15,783 bases of DNA from NCBI GenBank assembly GCA_003562535.1, contig PWUP01000360.1, forward strand, positions 1-15,783. The letters run 5' to 3'. A program made the translations under genes and the position numbers. This DNA is from Gammaproteobacteria bacterium (GTDB lineage Bacteria > Pseudomonadota > Gammaproteobacteria > Competibacterales > Competibacteraceae). Each line of letters opens with the position of its first letter. Positions within the stretch are counted from its first letter, which is position 1. The notes beneath the pieces were generated by a model. That model saw nothing but the letters and a program-made list of their open reading frames with translations, was not told the DNA's origin and made no database searches. Positions 6,798 to 14,726 of the stretch are shown here, piece after piece.

Positions 6798-8316
6798 TAT
6801 GCAAATCGAGCACATTGCTCGCCTCTAAATCATCTTCCCGTGGCTGTTGCTGGGCAAACCCTTCTAATTGATGTTGGCGGCGCAGTGCCGCGAGGTAATC
6901 AAAATCCACATCACCCGTAATGTACTCGCCATTGAAACATGAGCTGTCAAAGCGACTCAGCGCCGGATTACCCCAACGCACAGCCTGCTCTAAATCCTCC
7001 AGTTCTTGAAAAATCAAACGGTCAACCCCGATGGCGTTAGCAATTTCGGCAACAGTGCGTCCATGGGCCACTAGTTCATCGACGGAGGGCATATCAATGC
7101 CGTACACATTGGGATAACGCACGGGAGGTGCGGCAGAGGCAAAATACACCTTACGCGCCCCCGCATCGCGAGCCATCTGTACGATTTGGCGTGCGGTGGT
7201 GCCTCGAACAATGGAATCATCCACCAACAACACATTGCGCCCGTGAAATTCCAGATCAATGGCATTTAATTTCTGGCGGACCGACTTTTGCCGCACGGCT
7301 TGTCCAGGCATGATGAAGGTTCGGGCGATATAGCGATTTTTAACAAAGCCTTCACGGTATTTGACCCCGAGTTTCAAGGCCACTTGCAACGCACACGAGC
7401 GACTGCTGTCTGGGATAGGAATCACCGCGTCAATATCATGATCTGGCCATTGCTGCTGAATGCGGGCGGCTAGGGCATTGCCCATACGCAAACGCGCCTT
7501 ATGCACGGATATGCCTTCCACAAAAGAATCAGGCCGCGCCAGATACACGTATTCAAAAATACACGGCGACAAACGGGGTGACGCAGCGCACTGCTGGGTC
7601 AATAAGCGCCCGTCTTCAGTAAATAATACGGCCTCGCCAGGGGCGATATCACGCACCAGTTCAAAACCCAAGGTATCTAGGGCGACACTTTCCGACGCAA
7701 CCAAATACTCCGTACCCGCCGCTGTCTCACGCCGTCCGAATACCAATGGGCGGATACCATACGGATCACGGAACGCTAAAATACCGTGGCCGATGATTAA
7801 GGCAACGGCCGCATAGGCCCCACGGACTCGACGATGTAAGGCGGCAACCGCTTGAAATAGAGCCTGCGGTTGCAGCGGCAACTGCCCATGCCTGTGCAAT
7901 TCATGGGCTAATACATTGAGCAGGATTTCTGAATCAGAGTCCGTATTAATATGCCGCAAATCGGTCGCAAACAACGCCTGTTTGAGTTCAGCCGCATTGG
8001 TTAAATTGCCGTTATGCGCTAGGGTAACACCAAAGGGTGAGTTGACAAAAAACGGTTGCGCTTCAGCAGGATCACTTTCCACCCCGGCGGTAGGATAACG
8101 CACATGACCGATGCCGATTGTGCCGCGCAGACGCCGCATATGGCGGGTGCGAATCACATCACGCACCAGACCAATGTCCTTGCGCAAATTCAGCCGCCCC
8201 TGATGGCAGGTCACCATCCCGGCGGCATCTTGACCACGATGTTGCAACACCGTCAGTCCATCAAATAGGGCCTGATTCACCGGCCCCTGAGCCACTAAAC
8301 CAATAATTCCACACAT
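6787..8316 (-). CDS. purF: Amidophosphoribosyltransferase (PurF)
   Basis: PurF makes 5-phosphoribosylamine from PRPP and glutamine, the first committed step of de novo purine synthesis. The 509-residue protein has the E. coli-like length and starts MCGIIGL, so Cys2 becomes the N-terminal nucleophile of the glutaminase domain without a propeptide. Other glutaminase motifs are QHRGQDAAG (25-33), GIGHVRYPTAG (68-78), HNGNL (101-105), NTDSDSE (124-130) and RDPYGIRPL (183-191). The phosphoribosyltransferase half has VIPIPDSSR (298-306) and the PRPP loop VLLVDDSIVRGTT (362-374). There are no cluster-binding cysteines of the Bacillus type as far as I can see. It follows cvpA by nine bases, the usual cvpA-purF pair of gammaproteobacteria. 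The membrane protein gene downstream begins within its stop region. In E. coli this pair is repressed by PurR. I found no PurR-like site here. Confidence 0.97.
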   Translation of the reverse strand: MCGIIGLVAQGPVNQALFDGLTVLQHRGQDAAGMVTCHQGRLNLRKDIGLVRDVIRTRHMRRLRGTIGIGHVRYPTAGVESDPAEAQPFFVNSPFGVTLAHNGNLTNAAELKQALFATDLRHINTDSDSEILLNVLAHELHRHGQLPLQPQALFQAVAALHRRVRGAYAAVALIIGHGILAFRDPYGIRPLVFGRRETAAGTEYLVASESVALDTLGFELVRDIAPGEAVLFTEDGRLLTQQCAASPRLSPCIFEYVYLARPDSFVEGISVHKARLRMGNALAARIQQQWPDHDIDAVIPIPDSSRSCALQVALKLGVKYREGFVKNRYIARTFIMPGQAVRQKSVRQKLNAIDLEFHGRNVLLVDDSIVRGTTARQIVQMARDAGARKVYFASAAPPVRYPNVYGIDMPSVDELVAHGRTVAEIANAIGVDRLIFQELEDLEQAVRWGNPALSRFDSSCFNGEYITGDVDFDYLAALRRQHQLEGFAQQQPREDDLEASNVLDLHNGY

Positions 8317-8325
8317 AATGACGAA

Positions 8326-8883
8326 TTACTCAGGCGGTAGCAACGGGGTAGGCGTTTCGAGAGGAGCGCCCGGCGGCACCTCACCTGGGAAGACAAATAA
8401 CTCGGCAAATTCAGTCGGCAACCAACTGCGTAACCACAGAGCAATCGGTTCAAAATAGGCAATCAGTAGGGAATCCGTCCACCAGTCATCTTGCGGCAAT
8501 GGCGTTAGGGTAGCTAATAAGAGCAGCACCGCCACCAGCGCTCCCCCACGCACCGCCCCAAACACCACGCCAATCAAGCGATCTGTGCCACTTAAACCGG
8601 TTTTGCGCACCAACTGGTTGACCACAATATTGACCATACCACCGAGCAGCAAAGTCACTAAAAACAGCCCCCCAAAAGCTATGACTTGGCGTGCCGAGGC
8701 CATGCCGATATAGGGTTCCAGATACGCCCCAACGTCTTGGGCAAACCAATAACCTACGACAAACGCAGCGACCCAAGACGCCAGAGCAATGAATTCACTG
8801 AGAAAACCCCGCCATAAGCCGACCAATACCGACAGCACTAAAACCGCTATAAATACATAATCAATTAAAATTAATTGCGTCAC
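8326..8883 (-). CDS. cvpA: CvpA family inner-membrane protein
   Basis: The 185-residue protein matches CvpA (colicin V production protein). It has an N-terminal LILIDYVFIAVLVLSVLVG helix, then the family GLWRGFLSEFIALASWVAAFVVGYWFA segment. A third hydrophobic stretch lies around FGGLFLVTLLLGGMVNIVVNQLV, and a fourth follows in FGAVRGGALVAVLLLLATLTPLP. The short Pro-rich tail is cytoplasmic or periplasmic; the topology is not resolved. Family members are needed for colicin V secretion in E. coli and affect envelope stress, but the molecular activity is not established. The start is GTG at 8883, with GGAG five bases upstream. It sits directly before purF, as in most gammaproteobacteria, and 28 bases after dedD. 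Confidence 0.94.
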   Translation of the reverse strand: MTQLILIDYVFIAVLVLSVLVGLWRGFLSEFIALASWVAAFVVGYWFAQDVGAYLEPYIGMASARQVIAFGGLFLVTLLLGGMVNIVVNQLVRKTGLSGTDRLIGVVFGAVRGGALVAVLLLLATLTPLPQDDWWTDSLLIAYFEPIALWLRSWLPTEFAELFVFPGEVPPGAPLETPTPLLPPE

Positions 8884-8911
8884 GTTTGCTCCGCTATTGC
8901 TGAATTATGAA

Positions 8912-9715
8912 CTAGTTATACACTGGAATTAAATGACCCTCGATGCCCGAGTCACGCTGCAAACGGCTGCGCGTGCGTTCACCTTCGGCACGAGAAGAGT
9001 ACGGACCGATTTGCACTCGGTACAGTGTTCGCCCATCCACTGTCGTTTGTGACAAGGTCACGGGAAATTGTTGCGCACGTAGCCGATCGTGCAGTTGACC
9101 CGCATTGGCCGCTGATTCAAAACTCCCTACTTGCAACACCCAGCGCGGCTGCTCAGCAGGCTCGGCACGGGCTTGGTACTCGGCCATAGGCCGCGAAATC
9201 AAGCGCAGCTCCGGCAATTCTGGCTCAGCCACAGGCGGTGGTTCCGGACGTGTTGGTGGCGGTGGTTCTGGGCGCGTTGGCGGCGGTGGTTCTGGGCGCG
9301 TTGGTGGCGGTGGTTCTGGGCGCGTTGGTGGCGGTGGTTCTGGGCGCGTTGGCGGCGGTGGCTCTGGGCGCGTTGGTGGTGGTAATTCGGCAACAGGTTC
9401 AGGAGGGGTCTCAACCAACGGCACCGGCTCGGGTACGATCAACACTACCGGGGCATCGTCAGATACCGGCTCTGGCGCTGTGGGTAATGCCTCTTCCAAA
9501 GTACGCGGGACACTGATGATCAGGGTTTCGCCCTCACGCGAGCGGATCGGTTCTGCAGGCGGTAATGGTGCAGAACGCTCCTCACGGTCGAGCGCGACGG
9601 GTTCAGGCAAACGCTCTTGCGGCGTTGGCGTTTTGACAAATTCCGGCACAAAGATCACCACAAGTGCGACGATAACCGCTGCGCCTAACAATCGCTGTTG
9701 CAGCTGTTTGTCCAC
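8912..9715 (-). CDS. dedD: DedD-like SPOR-domain cell-division protein with a proline-rich repeat linker
   Basis: The 267-residue protein has one N-terminal membrane helix (LLGAAVIVALVVIFVPEFV), a long Pro/Glu-rich periplasmic linker and a C-terminal SPOR domain (about 190-267: RWVLQVGSFESAANAGQL, then TLYRVQIGPYSSRAEGERTRSRL). SPOR domains bind denuded septal peptidoglycan. E. coli DedD uses one to join the division ring and promote septal wall synthesis. The linker holds six copies of an eight-residue unit (PTRPEPPP, about 113-161) encoded by a nearly perfect DNA tandem repeat. I prefer the GTG at 9715, because GAGGGAG lies six bases upstream and the hydrophobic helix follows in the usual register. 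A GTG at 9730, overlapping the folC stop, is an alternative with no ribosome-binding site. Its position between folC and cvpA is the normal one for dedD. Confidence 0.92.
   Translation of the reverse strand: MDKQLQQRLLGAAVIVALVVIFVPEFVKTPTPQERLPEPVALDREERSAPLPPAEPIRSREGETLIISVPRTLEEALPTAPEPVSDDAPVVLIVPEPVPLVETPPEPVAELPPPTRPEPPPPTRPEPPPPTRPEPPPPTRPEPPPPTRPEPPPPTRPEPPPVAEPELPELRLISRPMAEYQARAEPAEQPRWVLQVGSFESAANAGQLHDRLRAQQFPVTLSQTTVDGRTLYRVQIGPYSSRAEGERTRSRLQRDSGIEGHLIPVYN
9234..9377. repeat. Six-copy 24-bp in-frame tandem repeat within dedD
   Basis: Units start at 9234, 9258, 9282, 9306, 9330 and 9354 (plus strand GGCGGTGGTTCTGGGCGCG plus TTGGY). The four central units differ only at the last base. 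The fifth-unit neighbour at 9354 has one change and the outermost at 9234 has three. On the coding strand each unit reads PTRPEPPP, so copy-number change keeps the frame. Such homogeneity points to recent slippage or recombination. Confidence 0.95.
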
Positions 9716-9721
9716 GTTAAT

Positions 9722-9728
9722 CTCCCTC
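9722..9728 (-). promoter_or_regulatory. Ribosome-binding site deciding the dedD start
   Basis: GAGGGAG on the minus strand lies six bases before GTG 9715 and overlaps the end of folC. No such sequence precedes the alternative GTG at 9730. The site therefore favours the shorter DedD. Confidence 0.6.
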
Positions 9729-11043
9729 ACACATCACTGATAGCCCAAGCACAAGCCACGGTCTGAAATGAACCACAGACAACGACACGATCTCCAGGAC
9801 GCGCCGCCGCTGCCGCTGCCGCACAGGCTTCTGCCACTCCGATAAACGGCCTGCATACGGCATTAATACCCGCTTTGACCCACTGCTGGGCGAGCTGTTC
9901 GCCCGCTTGTCCGCGTTCCCCCTCTAATCCCGCTAAATACCCGATGGGTTGCAACTCGGCCAAAATTCGGCTCACCGCAACGCTGTCTTTATCCGCCAGC
10001 AAGGCCAAAACCAGATGGGTACGCCCAGCAGAGGCACCCAAGGCCGCAACCAGTGCCGCTGCCGCTTGAGGGTTATGCGCTACATCATACACCCACTCCA
10101 CTGCACCAAGGTAACGCCGCTGTAAACGTCCCGGCAAACGGGCGTGGGTCAATCCGTGGTGAATCGCGGTGTCTGCAACGGTCAGTGGCAAGGTCTCTAA
10201 GGTCATGAGCGCCGCAGCGGCATTGGCTAATTGATGGGCACCGGCCAAACTCGGCTGCGGTAGCCCGTGGCACTGTCTTTGTCTACCCTGCCAAGTCCAA
10301 CCGCTACGTTCACTGTCAAGCCAGTAATGATACTCCTGACCATAACAATACAGCCGCGTCCCCTGTGCAGCCGCATGGCGCAATAATCGCTCGGGGGGCT
10401 GTGGGTCGGCACACACAGCAGGACGCCCCGAACGGAAGATACCAGCTTTTTCATAGCCAATACTGTCACGATCGGCTCCCAGCCACGCGCAATGATCCAA
10501 GGCAATGGTCGTCACCACGGCGCAATCGCTGTCGATGGCATTGGTGGCATCTAAACGCCCGCCTAACCCCACCTCTAAGAGTGCGACTTCAATCCGATGA
10601 TGTTGCATTAACCATAAGGCGGCTAAGGTTCCAAATTCAAAATAGGTCAGCGATTGGCCGATGCGAGCCGCCTCAACGGTGGCAAACGCTTGGCACCACT
10701 CGGCGTCACTGAGTTCTTGACCGGCAATCCGCAGCCGCTCGTTATAGCGCAGCAGATGGGGTGATAAATAACTGCCCACTCGATAGCCAGCCGCTCGTAA
10801 TATCGACTCCAGAAAGACCACGGTAGAGCCTTTGCCGTTGGTGCCGCCGACAGTGATCACTGTATGGGCTGGGCGCTGCAACCCTAAGCGTTGCACTAAG
10901 GTCAGCACTCGTTCTAGGCCCAGATCAATAGCCTGAGGATGTAAGTGCTGCTGCCAAGCCAACCACTCTGCCAAGGTCGTGCCGCCGAATGCCGACGGCA
11001 CTGACTGACTCAGACCAAGCGTTAAGGGGACGGACGCTGACAC
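9727..11043 (-). CDS. folC: Bifunctional dihydrofolate synthase / folylpolyglutamate synthase (FolC)
   Basis: FolC adds glutamate to dihydropteroate to form dihydrofolate and then extends the polyglutamate tail of folates, using ATP. The 438-residue protein belongs to the Mur ligase superfamily. It has the P-loop VGGTNGKGST, the substrate loop SYLSPHLLRYNERLRI, the FEFGTLAALWL helix and EVGLGGRLDATNAID. It also has TTIALDHCAWLG with the carbamylated-Lys region YEKAGIFR, LPGRLQ and the C-terminal DVAHNPQAA and VVCGSFQTVA. The assigned start is a GTG at 11043 that overlaps accD by 22 bp. A GTG at 11001 (before PSAFGGTTLAEWL) is an alternative, and neither has a convincing ribosome-binding site. 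The link to neighbouring purF is biochemical as well as positional, since purine synthesis uses folate one-carbon units. That functional reading is inference. Confidence 0.96.
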   Translation of the reverse strand: MSASVPLTLGLSQSVPSAFGGTTLAEWLAWQQHLHPQAIDLGLERVLTLVQRLGLQRPAHTVITVGGTNGKGSTVVFLESILRAAGYRVGSYLSPHLLRYNERLRIAGQELSDAEWCQAFATVEAARIGQSLTYFEFGTLAALWLMQHHRIEVALLEVGLGGRLDATNAIDSDCAVVTTIALDHCAWLGADRDSIGYEKAGIFRSGRPAVCADPQPPERLLRHAAAQGTRLYCYGQEYHYWLDSERSGWTWQGRQRQCHGLPQPSLAGAHQLANAAAALMTLETLPLTVADTAIHHGLTHARLPGRLQRRYLGAVEWVYDVAHNPQAAAALVAALGASAGRTHLVLALLADKDSVAVSRILAELQPIGYLAGLEGERGQAGEQLAQQWVKAGINAVCRPFIGVAEACAAAAAAARPGDRVVVCGSFQTVACAWAISDV

Positions 11044-11882
11044 AGTAGCGCCAGTAAAGAGGCCAAACGATCACGCATTTGCCGACGGTCAATAATCATA
11101 TCGACCGTGCCGTGTTCTAGCAAAAATTCACTGCGCTGAAACCCTTCAGGGAGTGTCTCGCGGACGGTTTGCTCGATGACCCGTGGCCCGGCAAAACCGA
11201 TTAATGCCCGAGGTTCGGCGATATTAACATCCCCTAACATGGCTAAGCTGGCCGACACCCCCCCAGTGGTGGGATGCGTGAGAATGGAAATAAACGGTAA
11301 GCCCGCTTGGCGCAACTGGGCAATGGCGGCACTGGTTTTGGCCATTTGTAACAGCGAGACCAAGGTTTCTTGCATCCGCGCCCCACCGCTGGCGGTAAAG
11401 CAAATAAATGGCGCACAGTGCTGTAACGCAGCCTGCGCACCACGGGCAAAACGCTCACCGACCACAGAACCCATCGACCCGCCCATAAAGGTGAATTCAA
11501 ACGCTGCCGCAATCACCGGCATGCCTTTCAGTTGACCTTGCAGTACGATCAAGGCGTCTTTTTCCCCACTGTCTTTTTGCGCTTGGGCTAAACGGTCTTT
11601 GTATTTTTTACTGTCTTTAAATTTAAGAAAGTCGGTGGGTTCAATATCCGTTGCCAGCTCAAGCCTGGGTTCGGGGTCGAGTAAGGCTTCTAAACGCCGC
11701 CGGGCGGTAATCGCCATGTGATGGCCACACTTGGGGCATACATTGAGATTACGCTCCAACTCAGTACGGTACAAAATAGCACTGCAATCCAAGCATTTAC
11801 TCCAAACTCCTTCGGGAATTTGATGCTTACTGGGCGCTTGAGTGCGAATCCGTGAAGGGACTAATTTTCCGAACCAGCTCAT
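11022..11882 (-). CDS. accD: Acetyl-CoA carboxylase carboxyltransferase subunit beta (AccD)
   Basis: AccD and AccA form the carboxyltransferase that moves CO2 from biotinyl-AccB to acetyl-CoA, giving malonyl-CoA for fatty acid synthesis. The 286-residue product has the N-terminal four-cysteine zinc ribbon (CLDC at about 31-34 and CPKCGHH further on). The crotonase-fold carboxyltransferase core then follows: ALIVLQGQLKGMPV, FEFTFMGGSMGSVVGERF, FTASGGARMQE, THPTTGGVSASLAMLGD and AEPRALIGFAGPRVIEQT. The length is normal for gammaproteobacteria. The start ATG overlaps the trpA stop by 4 bp and has AGGAG seven bases upstream. In E. coli the zinc ribbon also binds accA/accD mRNA to autoregulate. 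That is family knowledge and is not visible here. Confidence 0.97.
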   Translation of the reverse strand: MSWFGKLVPSRIRTQAPSKHQIPEGVWSKCLDCSAILYRTELERNLNVCPKCGHHMAITARRRLEALLDPEPRLELATDIEPTDFLKFKDSKKYKDRLAQAQKDSGEKDALIVLQGQLKGMPVIAAAFEFTFMGGSMGSVVGERFARGAQAALQHCAPFICFTASGGARMQETLVSLLQMAKTSAAIAQLRQAGLPFISILTHPTTGGVSASLAMLGDVNIAEPRALIGFAGPRVIEQTVRETLPEGFQRSEFLLEHGTVDMIIDRRQMRDRLASLLALLCQRPSP

Positions 11883-12715
11883 GATATGTCTCCTGAATTA
11901 CCACCACACTGATCTAAGGCCTGGCGCATACCACCGAGTAGCTCGGTAACGGCAGCGAACATATTGGTTTCATTATGCGGCTGGGCGTGGGCGGCTAGGC
12001 ACTCAATTAAAGCACTGCCGACGATGACCGCATCGGCACACGCCCCGATGGCCGCGGCAGAGACGGCATCGCGGATGCCAAAGCCCACACCCACCGGTAG
12101 GGTGATTTGGCGTTTAATTAACGCTACCCGCTCGGCCACTTCTGTGGTATTCAGCACCGCTGAACCGGTCACTCCTTTCAATGACACATAGTACACATAG
12201 CCACGGGCTAATTCGGCGGTACGGCGAATGCGCTCAGTATTGCTGGTCGGGGCCAGCAAAAAAATGGGTTGCAAGTCGTAATGTTGCAGTGTCGGCACCC
12301 AGTCCTGCGCTTCTTCTAATGGCACATCCACCGTCAGCACGCCATCGACTCCCGCATGTTGAGCACGCTGGGCAAATACCTCATGACCCATCGCTTCCAG
12401 TGGGTTCATATACCCCATTAAGACCACCGGAGTGCTGGCATCATCACGGCGAAACTCGGCAACCTGCGCCAACACCCGAGCCAGATCCATACCTTGAGCC
12501 AGTGCCTGCTCACCCGCTTTTTGGATCACTGGCCCATCGGCCATCGGGTCGGAAAAGGGCACGCCCAGTTCAATCACATCAGCTCCGGCCGCTACCATGC
12601 AATGCATGAGCGGCACCGTGACCTCCGGGCGCGGAAACCCTGCGGTGACAAAAGGGATTAACGCTGTGCGCTGTTGTTCTTTAAGGGTTAGAAACCGCCG
12701 ATCAATGCGATTCAT
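11879..12715 (-). CDS. trpA: Tryptophan synthase alpha subunit (TrpA)
   Basis: TrpA cleaves indole-3-glycerol phosphate to indole and glyceraldehyde 3-phosphate and passes indole through a tunnel to TrpB. The 278-residue TIM-barrel protein shows the catalytic Glu in DVIELGVPFSDPMADGP, which also contains the catalytic Asp. Further motifs are VLMGYMNPL, GVDGVLTVDVPLEE, FLLAPTS, YYVSLKGVTG, PVGVGFGIRD and DAVIVGSALIE. All key positions appear intact. Its start overlaps the trpB stop by 4 bp and its stop overlaps the accD start by 4 bp. Translation of the three genes is therefore probably coupled, with TrpA and TrpB made in the 1:1 ratio of the alpha2-beta2 complex. Confidence 0.97.
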   Translation of the reverse strand: MNRIDRRFLTLKEQQRTALIPFVTAGFPRPEVTVPLMHCMVAAGADVIELGVPFSDPMADGPVIQKAGEQALAQGMDLARVLAQVAEFRRDDASTPVVLMGYMNPLEAMGHEVFAQRAQHAGVDGVLTVDVPLEEAQDWVPTLQHYDLQPIFLLAPTSNTERIRRTAELARGYVYYVSLKGVTGSAVLNTTEVAERVALIKRQITLPVGVGFGIRDAVSAAAIGACADAVIVGSALIECLAAHAQPHNETNMFAAVTELLGGMRQALDQCGGNSGDIS

Positions 12716-13953
12716 AGGGTGATGCCTTCACGGGTTGCTACCGTGTTAATGTCTTTATCACCGCGCCCCGATAAATTGACCACAATAGTCTGGTCTGGCC
12801 GCATAGTCACCGCTAATTTAGCGGCATACGCCAGGGCATGAGCGGTTTCTAGCGCAGGAATAATGCCCTCAGTGCGGGTGAGTGCGTGAAATGCGGCTAG
12901 GGTTTCATCATCGGTGGCATTGACATACAGGGCACGACCATTGTCCTTTAGCCAAGCGTGTTCCGGCCCTACGCCCGGGTAATCTAAACCGGCGGATATC
13001 GAGTGGGTTTCGATAATCTGCCCATCGTCGGTTTCCATCAGATAGGTGCGGTTACCGTGCAATACCCCAGGGCGTCCTGCGGATAGAGGCGCCGCGTGTC
13101 GACCGGTATGAATCCCGTCACCACCGGCTTCGACCCCATACAGCGCGACTTCATGGTCATTGAGGAAAGGATGAAACAGACCCATAGCGTTTGATCCTCC
13201 ACCCACACAAGCCACCAAGGCGTCGGGCAGACGGCCAAACAGCGCTAAGGCTTGCTCACGGGTTTCTTGACCAATGACCGAGTTGAAATCACGCACCATC
13301 ATGGGATAGGGATGCGGGCCGGCTACTGTACCGATGATATAAAACGTATTATCGACATTGGCCACCCAATCGCGCAGTGCCTCATTGAGAGCGTCTTTCA
13401 GGGTTTTAGAACCCGACTCTACTGGCACCACTGTTGCACCGAGCAGCTTCATGCGGTACACATTCGGGGCTTGGCGTTTAACATCTTCGGCCCCCATATA
13501 CACCACACACTCCAGCCCCAGTCGAGCCGCGATGGTCGCAGTCGCCACGCCGTGCTGACCGGCTCCGGTTTCGGCGATGATGCGCGGTTTGCCCATACGC
13601 TTAGCCAGTAAGGCTTGACCGACTGTATTATTAATTTTATGCGCGCCGGTGTGGTTGAGGTCTTCGCGCTTGAGATACATCTGGGCGCCGCCCAGTTGGC
13701 GACTCCAGCGTTCAGCATGGTAAAGCGGCGAGGGCCGACCGACAAAATAAGTGAGATCGTGGCGAAATTCCGCTTGAAACTCCGGATCATCACGATAGTG
13801 TTCATAAGCCGCCGTCAGTTCTTCAATGGCCACCATCAGGGTTTCGGCGACAAACTGACCGCCGTAAGGCCCAAAATGACCGCGTAAATCGGGAAACTGA
13901 TTGAAATCGAGGTTATCGCCACTGGTCAAGCCATTAGGCATTGGTCGCATCAT
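12712..13953 (-). CDS. trpB: Tryptophan synthase beta subunit (TrpB)
   Basis: TrpB joins indole and serine to make tryptophan with PLP as cofactor. The 413-residue protein carries GHFGPYGGQFVAETLM, KREDLNHTGAHKINN with the Schiff-base Lys106, AETGAGQHGVATA with the catalytic Glu, CVGGGSNAMGLF binding the PLP phosphate, AGLDYPGVGPEH and NLSGRGDKD. This is the TrpB1 type that partners TrpA. ATG 13953 is chosen because AGGA (13961-13964) lies seven bases upstream. The start lies inside the end of trpF with a 20-bp overlap. A second ATG follows directly (MM) and a third at codon 5, so the exact N-terminus is uncertain by a few residues. Confidence 0.98.
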   Translation of the reverse strand: MMRPMPNGLTSGDNLDFNQFPDLRGHFGPYGGQFVAETLMVAIEELTAAYEHYRDDPEFQAEFRHDLTYFVGRPSPLYHAERWSRQLGGAQMYLKREDLNHTGAHKINNTVGQALLAKRMGKPRIIAETGAGQHGVATATIAARLGLECVVYMGAEDVKRQAPNVYRMKLLGATVVPVESGSKTLKDALNEALRDWVANVDNTFYIIGTVAGPHPYPMMVRDFNSVIGQETREQALALFGRLPDALVACVGGGSNAMGLFHPFLNDHEVALYGVEAGGDGIHTGRHAAPLSAGRPGVLHGNRTYLMETDDGQIIETHSISAGLDYPGVGPEHAWLKDNGRALYVNATDDETLAAFHALTRTEGIIPALETAHALAYAAKLAVTMRPDQTIVVNLSGRGDKDINTVATREGITL

Positions 13954-14605
13954 GATGAGTTCCTGTTACACCGTACATAAAGGCAGTAATTCGTTCATTA
14001 TCTTTAATTCCTGGAGCAAGCTCCACACCACTGCTGACATCCACCGCATAGGGACGCACCTGACGGATAGCGGTCGTGACGTTATCGGGATTTAACCCCC
14101 CGGCCAGAATCACGGGTTTATCCAACTGCTGCGGAATGCGCTGCCAGTCAAACCGTTCCCCCGTACCGCCAACCCGCCCCGCACCGTGGCTATCGAGCAA
14201 CACCGCCCGCGCCGCTGGGTGCTGGCGACTGTAGGCGGGGACATCATCAATGTCAGCCATAGGCACCGCTTTAATATAAGGTCGGCCAAATGATGTGCAG
14301 TAAGCGGCAGGTTCAGCCCCATGAAATTGCAGCATATCCAAAGGCAGCGCGGCTAAAACCGTCCTCACCTGCTGTGGATCCGCATCGACAAACAACCCCA
14401 CAGTCGTCACTAGCGGGGGCAAAGCGGCTAGAATTTCAGCCGCTTGATCCGTAGTCACCGCGCGTGGACTCGGTGGATAAAAGACTAAGCCGATGGCATC
14501 GACACCGGCATGGGCTGCCGCAATAGCGTCTTGCACACGGGTAATACCACACAGCTTGACTCGAGTTCGCCTCATGGATGGCATGGATGGTGTAGAGGTT
14601 GGCAT
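13934..14605 (-). CDS. trpF: Phosphoribosylanthranilate isomerase (TrpF)
   Basis: TrpF converts N-(5'-phosphoribosyl)anthranilate to 1-(o-carboxyphenylamino)-1-deoxyribulose 5-phosphate in tryptophan synthesis. The TIM-barrel motifs are VKLCGITR with the general-base Cys, GVDAIGLVFYPPSPR, TVGLFVD, LDMLQFHGAEP, ARAVLLDSHGAG with the catalytic Asp, RFDWQRIP, VILAGGLNPDNV and YAVDVSSGVE. The longest frame gives 223 residues, which is long for the family. In-frame ATGs at 14584 and 14575 would give 216 or 213, closer to usual. None has a Shine-Dalgarno sequence. The extra N-terminus contains a tandem 9-bp duplication. This is the first gene of the minus-strand run and is divergent from glcB. Confidence 0.95.
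   Translation of the reverse strand: MPTSTPSMPSMRRTRVKLCGITRVQDAIAAAHAGVDAIGLVFYPPSPRAVTTDQAAEILAALPPLVTTVGLFVDADPQQVRTVLAALPLDMLQFHGAEPAAYCTSFGRPYIKAVPMADIDDVPAYSRQHPAARAVLLDSHGAGRVGGTGERFDWQRIPQQLDKPVILAGGLNPDNVTTAIRQVRPYAVDVSSGVELAPGIKDNERITAFMYGVTGTHHDATNA
14573..14590. repeat. Tandem 9-bp duplication at the trpF start
   Basis: CATGGATGG occurs twice back to back (14573-14581 and 14582-14590). On the coding strand this duplicates CCATCCATG and so creates two adjacent in-frame start codons for trpF, at 14584 and 14575. Confidence 0.8.
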
Positions 14606-14726
14606 AGAGCTGCACAGAATAACAGATTGTTTGCTGTCAACAACGATAGTAACCCTTAAATAATTTGAGTATGGTAGTATTTTCGCCTTTCGATCCTAGC
14701 TCTTGCAACTGATTATCGGAGATCTA
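14606..14726. promoter_or_regulatory. Divergent intergenic region between trpF and glcB
   Basis: These 121 bases must carry the promoters of trpF (minus) and glcB (plus). On the minus strand TTGACA (14635-14640) is a perfect -35 hexamer, but only a poor -10 (CTGTGC) follows at 17 bases. That would put transcription very near the first trpF ATG. For glcB, AT-rich sequence around 14655-14670 (TTAAATAATTTGAG) could hold a -10, with CTGTCA at 14634-14639 as a weak -35 nearby. GGAG at 14718-14721 is the glcB ribosome-binding site. I see no trp leader peptide or attenuator. Confidence 0.4.

Noticed and set aside
7128..8306. Several plus-strand open frames of 60-118 codons opposite purF
   Set aside because: All lie antisense to a fully conserved PurF, and their translations show no family features.
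9105..9740. A 211-codon plus-strand open frame rich in Gly/Ser (GRVGGGGS repeats) opposite dedD
   Set aside because: It is the mirror of the PTRPEPPP tandem repeat. The minus strand encodes a clear membrane anchor and SPOR domain in the expected operon position.
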